NCBI RefSeq assembly: GCF_024448715.1
Contig: NZ_JAMOHZ010000006.1
Coordinates: forward strand, 1-64,000
Source: Stutzerimonas stutzeri
GTDB taxonomy: Bacteria; Pseudomonadota; Gammaproteobacteria; Pseudomonadales; Pseudomonadaceae
Direction: 5' to 3'
DNA: 64,000 nt
Position numbers and translations under genes: made by a program. The stretch's first letter is position 1. Every line of letters starts with the position of its first letter. Below the pieces are notes generated by a model, which ran no database searches, had not been told where the DNA came from, and saw nothing but the letters and a program-made list of their open reading frames with translations. Shown here piece after piece: positions 60,570-64,000 of the stretch.

Positions 60570-61276
60570 TGCGCTTTACGATGCCCTTGGAGCGGGGCCG
60601 ACTGGTCCGGCGTTACAAACGCTTTCTGGCCGATATCGTTACCGAGGCTGGTGAGCACCTGTGCATCCACTGCCCGAATACCGGCTCGATGCTCAACTGC
60701 ATGGGCGAAGGCGCGCGGGTCTGGTTCCAGCGCAGCAGTGATCCGAAGCGCAAGCTGCCCGGTACCTGGGAGCTGGTCGAAACACCTCAGGGCCGCCTGG
60801 CCTGCGTCAACACGGCGAGGGCCAATCGACTCGTCGAAGAAGCGCTGCTGGCGGGTGTGATTGAAGAATTGGCGGGTTTCACCGCGCTCAAGCGGGAGGT
60901 GGCCTACGGCGTCGAGAACAGCCGGGTGGACTTCCGCCTGGATTATCCGCACGGCCCGGCATTCGTCGAGGTCAAGAGCGTGACGCTTGGCTTTGGTGAT
61001 ACCGCTGTGGCGGCGTTTCCCGACGCGGTGACCACTCGCGGAGCACGCCACCTGCGCGAACTGGCGGCCTTGGCGCGCGACGGTGTGCGAGCGGTGCAGC
61101 TGTATTGCGTGAATCTATCCGGGGTCGAGGCCGTGCGCCCGGCGAGCGAGATCGATCCGCTGTATGCCGCCGCATTGCGTGATGCAGTAGAGGCGGGCGT
61201 CGAGGTCCTGGCCTATGGTGTCGAGATTTCACCCGAAGAAATCCGCCTTACGCGACCGCTGCCGGTGATTGTTTGA
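60569..61276 (+). CDS. sfsA: SfsA family DNA/RNA nuclease-like protein
   Basis: Named for sugar fermentation stimulation in E. coli; the structure suggests a nucleic-acid-binding, nuclease-like fold. The 235-residue protein has [60 protein letters not shown], and the PD-(D/E)xK-like [20 protein letters not shown] near residue 130. [19 protein letters not shown] follows. The start overlaps the aminotransferase stop (TGATG). The sfsA-aminotransferase-dksA neighbourhood is typical of Pseudomonas. Confidence 0.96.
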   Translation: MRFTMPLERGRLVRRYKRFLADIVTEAGEHLCIHCPNTGSMLNCMGEGARVWFQRSSDPKRKLPGTWELVETPQGRLACVNTARANRLVEEALLAGVIEELAGFTALKREVAYGVENSRVDFRLDYPHGPAFVEVKSVTLGFGDTAVAAFPDAVTTRGARHLRELAALARDGVRAVQLYCVNLSGVEAVRPASEIDPLYAAALRDAVEAGVEVLAYGVEISPEEIRLTRPLPVIV

Positions 61277-61310
61277 GCGAGCAGGGGCTCATCAAGCCGC
61301 ACGGAAACAG

Positions 61311-61385
61311 GTAGGAGCGAGCTTGCTCGCGATCAGGTGTGGCGGATGAATGGATGCCCTTCGGATCGCCAGCAGCTTGCTCCTA
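61311..61385. repeat. Pseudomonas REP element pair
   Basis: GTAGGAGCGAGCTTGCTCGC (61311-61330) and, inverted, GCAGCTTGCTCCTAC (61371-61385) bracket about 40 bases. This is the GGAGCGAGCTTGCTCGC type of REP doublet, placed between converging sfsA and the dehydrogenase, where it can end or stabilise both messages. Confidence 0.85.
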
Positions 61386-61394
61386 CGAGGCCGT

Positions 61395-62717
61395 TCAGCC
61401 GCCGCTTGGCGTCACGCGCCAGATCACGTCACCAACGTCATCGGCAACCAGCAGCGCGCCGGTCTTGTCGACGGCGACGCCGACCGGGCGGCCCATGGCT
61501 TGCTCTTCCTCATTGAGGAAACCGGTCAGAACGTCTTGCGCATGGCCGTCCGGCTCGCCGTTTTTGAACGGTACGAAAATCACCTTATAGCCGCTTCGGG
61601 GTTTGCGGTTCCAAGAACCATGCTGGCCGATGAACGCACCGTTGCGGTAACGCTCCGGCAGCAGCGAGCCTTCGTAAAATGCCAATCCCAGCGAGGCGGT
61701 GTGGGCGCCGAGGGCGTAATCGGGGACCAGTGCTTTGGCAACCAGATCCGGTCGCTGCGGTTTGACGCGCTCGTCGACATGCTGGCCGTAATAGCTATAG
61801 GGCCAGCCGTAGAAGCCGCCGTCCTCGACCGAGGTCATGTAGTCCGGGACCAGATCGCTGCCGATCTCGTCGCGTTCGTTCACTGTTGTCCAGAGCGCGC
61901 CACTGTCGGGCTGCCAGGCCAGCCCGTTGGGGTTGCGCAAGCCCGAAGCGAACAGGCGCAACGTCTTCTTCTGCGGGTCGACTTCGAGGATCGCCGCGCG
62001 ATTCTCCTCAGCCGCCATGCCGTTTTCGGCGACGTTGCTGTTCGAGCCGCTGGTGACATACAGGCGCGAGCCGTCCTGGCTGGCGATCACGTTCTTGGTC
62101 CAGTGATGATTGATCGGCCCGGCGGGCAGGTCGACGACCTTTTCACCCTGGCCCTCAATGCGAGTGGCGCCTTCCTCGTACGGGAAACGCACCAGCGCGT
62201 CGGTATTGGCGACATAGAGTTGGTCTCCGACCAGTGCCATGCCGAACGGCGAATTCAGCCCTTCGAGAAAGGCTGTACGCTTTTCCGGCGTGCCATCACC
62301 GTTCTTGTCGCGCAGCAGGGTAATGCGGTTGGCGCTTTCGCCGCCGGAGCCGGCGCGTGCCATTACCTTTTTCATGATCCAGCCGCGAATGCTCTTGCCG
62401 TCTTCGGGCTTGGGTGGCGCATCGCTTTCGGCGACCAAGACGTCGCCATTGGGCAGCACATAGAGCCAGCGTGGATGATCGAGATCGCGCGCGAACGCCT
62501 CGACATGCAAGCCGGGCGCCGCTTGAGGCGTTACTCCGTCAGGCCAATCGGTGGCTTCGGCGATATTGACGGTTGGAATCAGCGACTTGTCAGGTGCCGG
62601 AAGTATAGGGTCCGGCCCGTAACCAGCTTCCACTGGGACTTTGGCGGTAGCGCCGCACCCGGTAAGGCCGAGCACGAGGGACGACGCGGTAATCAGATAG
62701 GCGTAGCGGCTTGGCAT
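61395..62717 (-). CDS. PQQ-type sugar/sorbosone dehydrogenase lipoprotein
   Basis: A 440-residue exported beta-propeller of the soluble glucose/sorbosone dehydrogenase family, normally PQQ-dependent. The lipoprotein signal has lipobox LGLTGC (Cys near residue 21), so it is anchored in the envelope facing the periplasm. Family segments are [92 protein letters not shown] and [16 protein letters not shown]. The substrate is unknown; PQQ use is inferred from the family. No pqq genes are in the window. mgtC-like gene lies 42 bases upstream. Confidence 0.9.
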   Translation of the reverse strand: MPSRYAYLITASSLVLGLTGCGATAKVPVEAGYGPDPILPAPDKSLIPTVNIAEATDWPDGVTPQAAPGLHVEAFARDLDHPRWLYVLPNGDVLVAESDAPPKPEDGKSIRGWIMKKVMARAGSGGESANRITLLRDKNGDGTPEKRTAFLEGLNSPFGMALVGDQLYVANTDALVRFPYEEGATRIEGQGEKVVDLPAGPINHHWTKNVIASQDGSRLYVTSGSNSNVAENGMAAEENRAAILEVDPQKKTLRLFASGLRNPNGLAWQPDSGALWTTVNERDEIGSDLVPDYMTSVEDGGFYGWPYSYYGQHVDERVKPQRPDLVAKALVPDYALGAHTASLGLAFYEGSLLPERYRNGAFIGQHGSWNRKPRSGYKVIFVPFKNGEPDGHAQDVLTGFLNEEEQAMGRPVGVAVDKTGALLVADDVGDVIWRVTPSGG

Positions 62718-62759
62718 GGGCGACTCCTGCTTATGTCTGAATAGGGCGCCGCGCTCGGA

Positions 62760-63287
62760 TCAGGGGCCCTGTTCGCGGTCGCGGCCTTGTTTGTCGTCAT
62801 CCTGCGCAGCCCTGGCGGCATGTTGTTCCAGTCGCGGCATCAGCAGAAATATCACCAGTGCGAAGCACGTCGTGAGCACCGCCGTGGCTTCGTGACCGAG
62901 CCCGGCAGCGACGCCGATGGCAGCGGTGAGCCAGATGCCGGCTGCTGTGGTCAGGCCTTTAACGTCCTGAATCGAGTTGCCCTTGAGTATGGTGCCAGCA
63001 CCGAGGAATCCGATGCCGGTGATAATGCCTTGCATCACTCGCGACAGATCCTCGAGCGGCATGCCTCCTTCAAGCGGCACCAGCACGAACAGCGCGGCGC
63101 CCAGCGACACCAGCATGTGCGTTCGCAATCCCGCTGCCTTGCCCTTGTACTCACGCTCGTAGCCAAGCACGCCGCCGAGTGCCGCGGCTAATAGCAGCCG
63201 CACCGACACGCGAATCGCATGTTCGAGATCGGGAATGTCGGAAAATTCTGACGCGACGGTGCGGCCCAGTATCTCCCACCATTCCAT
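62760..63287 (-). CDS. MgtC/SapB-family membrane protein
   Basis: A 175-residue inner membrane protein with the MgtC N-terminal domain: VRLLLAAALGGVLGYEREYK (conserved Glu/Arg), GKAAGLRTHMLVSLGAALFV, VMQGIITGIGFLGAGTILK, GLTTAAGIWLTAAIGVAAGL and a last helix VLTTCFALVIFLLM. It lacks the C-terminal cytosolic domain of Salmonella MgtC, so it is the short SapB type; the tail is charged (DDDKQGRDREQ). Roles of the family in Mg2+ limitation and ATPase control are known, but the function here is open. Start ATG 63287 has GGAGGC about 8 bases upstream. Confidence 0.92.
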   Translation of the reverse strand: MEWWEILGRTVASEFSDIPDLEHAIRVSVRLLLAAALGGVLGYEREYKGKAAGLRTHMLVSLGAALFVLVPLEGGMPLEDLSRVMQGIITGIGFLGAGTILKGNSIQDVKGLTTAAGIWLTAAIGVAAGLGHEATAVLTTCFALVIFLLMPRLEQHAARAAQDDDKQGRDREQGP

Positions 63288-63352
63288 GATTGCCTCCGGC
63301 TAGCGCCGCGATTGCGGCTGTCTGGCGTTCGAGTCATGACGCGCCAGGCGGT

Positions 63353-64000
63353 TCACTCGACAACCTCGAAGCGCAGCATGCCAATCATCTGTCCGGCCTC
63401 GGTCATGACCCTGACGCGCCATTTGCCTTGCGCGTCGTCGGGGAAGTTGCGCTTGTGAGTCCAAGCGCGATAACCCGCTTCGCGGCCGCCATTGATGTCC
63501 AGCGGAATGCGGTCGACGCGCCGGCCGTTGTGCATCCATTCATGGTAGATGCGTTCCTTCAGGCCGCGCGGTGCGTTGATCGCGGTGAAGGCATAGAGCC
63601 CATTGGTGCGCAGCTCTGCGCTGGTCAGCTGACGAAGGCGATTGCCAGGTTCGCGCGAGGCATCGTCCATGCTCATGGTCACCGCTACGTCGGTCAGCCA
63701 CAGGGTCGCTGGTGGCACCCAGGTGCGTCCCATCCAGCCCGCCAGCCCGACGACTATTGCAAGCAGCGGAACCGCGATCAGGCTCTTCCAGTTCCATGTC
63801 CGGAGCAACCCGCTGAGACTCGGTAACGCTAGCACCACGGCGATACCCAGCGCCCACAGATAACTCTGCGGCGTCGATAGATGAAAGATGATCGGTAGCG
63901 CCGTCAGCAGTACGGCGAACAGGGTCAGCGCGTGGAAGGCCAGATAAATCCAGCGTCGCGGCGCCAACCATTTGTAGTACAGCGGGTCGACCAGCGAGAT
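63353..64000 (-). CDS. DUF5924/DUF2914 membrane protein, N-terminus beyond window
   Basis: The frame is open to the window edge, reading ISLVDPLYYKWLAPRRW at the visible start, so the true start lies beyond 64000. At least two transmembrane helices (YLAFHALTLFAVLLTALPII; YLWALGIAVVLALPSL; then LIAVPLLAIVVGLAGWM) are followed by a C-terminal DUF2914-type domain: SAELRTNGLYAFTAINAPRG, LKERIYHEWMHNGRRVDRIP, GREAGYRAWTHKRNFPDDAQ and GKWRVRVMTEAGQMIGMLRF. Function unknown. It is followed by the mgtC-like gene after 65 bases on the same strand. Confidence 0.85.
   Translation of the reverse strand: MSLVDPLYYKWLAPRRWIYLAFHALTLFAVLLTALPIIFHLSTPQSYLWALGIAVVLALPSLSGLLRTWNWKSLIAVPLLAIVVGLAGWMGRTWVPPATLWLTDVAVTMSMDDASREPGNRLRQLTSAELRTNGLYAFTAINAPRGLKERIYHEWMHNGRRVDRIPLDINGGREAGYRAWTHKRNFPDDAQGKWRVRVMTEAGQMIGMLRFEVVE

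Noticed and set aside
61350-62744. 464-residue open frame opposite the PQQ-type dehydrogenase
   Set aside because: Antisense shadow; the minus frame has a signal peptide and family motifs, the plus frame has none.

Overview
The window is a chromosomal segment of a GC-rich gammaproteobacterium of the Pseudomonas group, most likely the Pseudomonas stutzeri (Stutzerimonas) lineage. The evidence is gene order (lldPDE/lldR, grpE-dnaK-dnaJ-dapB-carAB-greA, ftsH-folP-glmM-tpiA-secG, rimP-nusA-infB-rbfA-truB-rpsO-pnp, dksA-gluQ-cbrX-cbrAB-crcZ-pcnB-folK-panBCD-pgi), protein sequences very close to those known from P. aeruginosa, a Pseudomonas-type tmRNA tag, Pseudomonas REP elements, and the CbrAB/CrcZ carbon-control module. 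The strain and species assignment is inference. Almost everything here is conserved core genome. The only clearly accessory DNA is the first 1 kb.

Layout. 1-1080: decayed DNA with a broken IS3-family transposase remnant, ending at the 3' end of tmRNA (1086-1464, minus), a common integration target. 1617-1913: small secreted protein. 2075-8005: lactate oxidation operon lldP-lldD-dld (minus), divergent from its regulator lldR, with a perfect 17-bp palindrome between them. 9160-11683: smpB, ratA-rnfH, bamE, fur. 11737-17520: recN, then the heat-shock chaperones grpE, dnaK and dnaJ, with sigma-32 type promoters in front of grpE and dnaK. 17599-23886: dapB, a carA leader with an attenuator-like terminator, carA-carB-greA and a membrane protein. 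23910-30478: yhbY, rlmE, ftsH, folP, glmM, tpiA, secG. 30489-39489: tRNA-Leu(GAG), tRNA-fMet and the translation/RNA operon rimP-nusA-infB-rbfA-truB-rpsO-pnp. 39715-45911: a BON-domain protein behind a sigma-54 type promoter, then a minus-strand group (DUF2236 protein, rRNA-methyltransferase-like protein, large AsmA-like DUF748 protein, two DUF2845 paralogues). 46051-52275: pgi, panD, panCB, folK, pcnB. 52413-57660: the sRNA crcZ with its sigma-54 promoter and CbrB-type upstream sites, cbrB, cbrA, cbrX. 57765-61276: gluQ, dksA, an aminotransferase and sfsA. 61311-64000: a REP pair, a PQQ-type sugar dehydrogenase lipoprotein, an MgtC-like protein, and the C-terminal part of a DUF5924/DUF2914 protein cut by the window edge.

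Functional themes: lactate use under LldR; ribosome rescue (ssrA and smpB); protein folding and quality control (GrpE/DnaK/DnaJ, FtsH); pyrimidine/arginine precursor supply (CarAB); the central translation and RNA operon; and carbon catabolite control (CbrA-CbrB activating CrcZ, which sequesters Hfq/Crc).

No CRISPR array, phage, toxin system or clearly novel multi-gene system was found. The observations most worth a second look are regulatory: twin sigma-32 promoters with identical spacing, the carA leader with an overlapping small ORF, a slipping heptad-repeat hairpin touching the rbfA ribosome binding site, a long-range structured leader before rpsO, a sigma-54 promoter before the BON gene, and the decayed transposase beside tmRNA.
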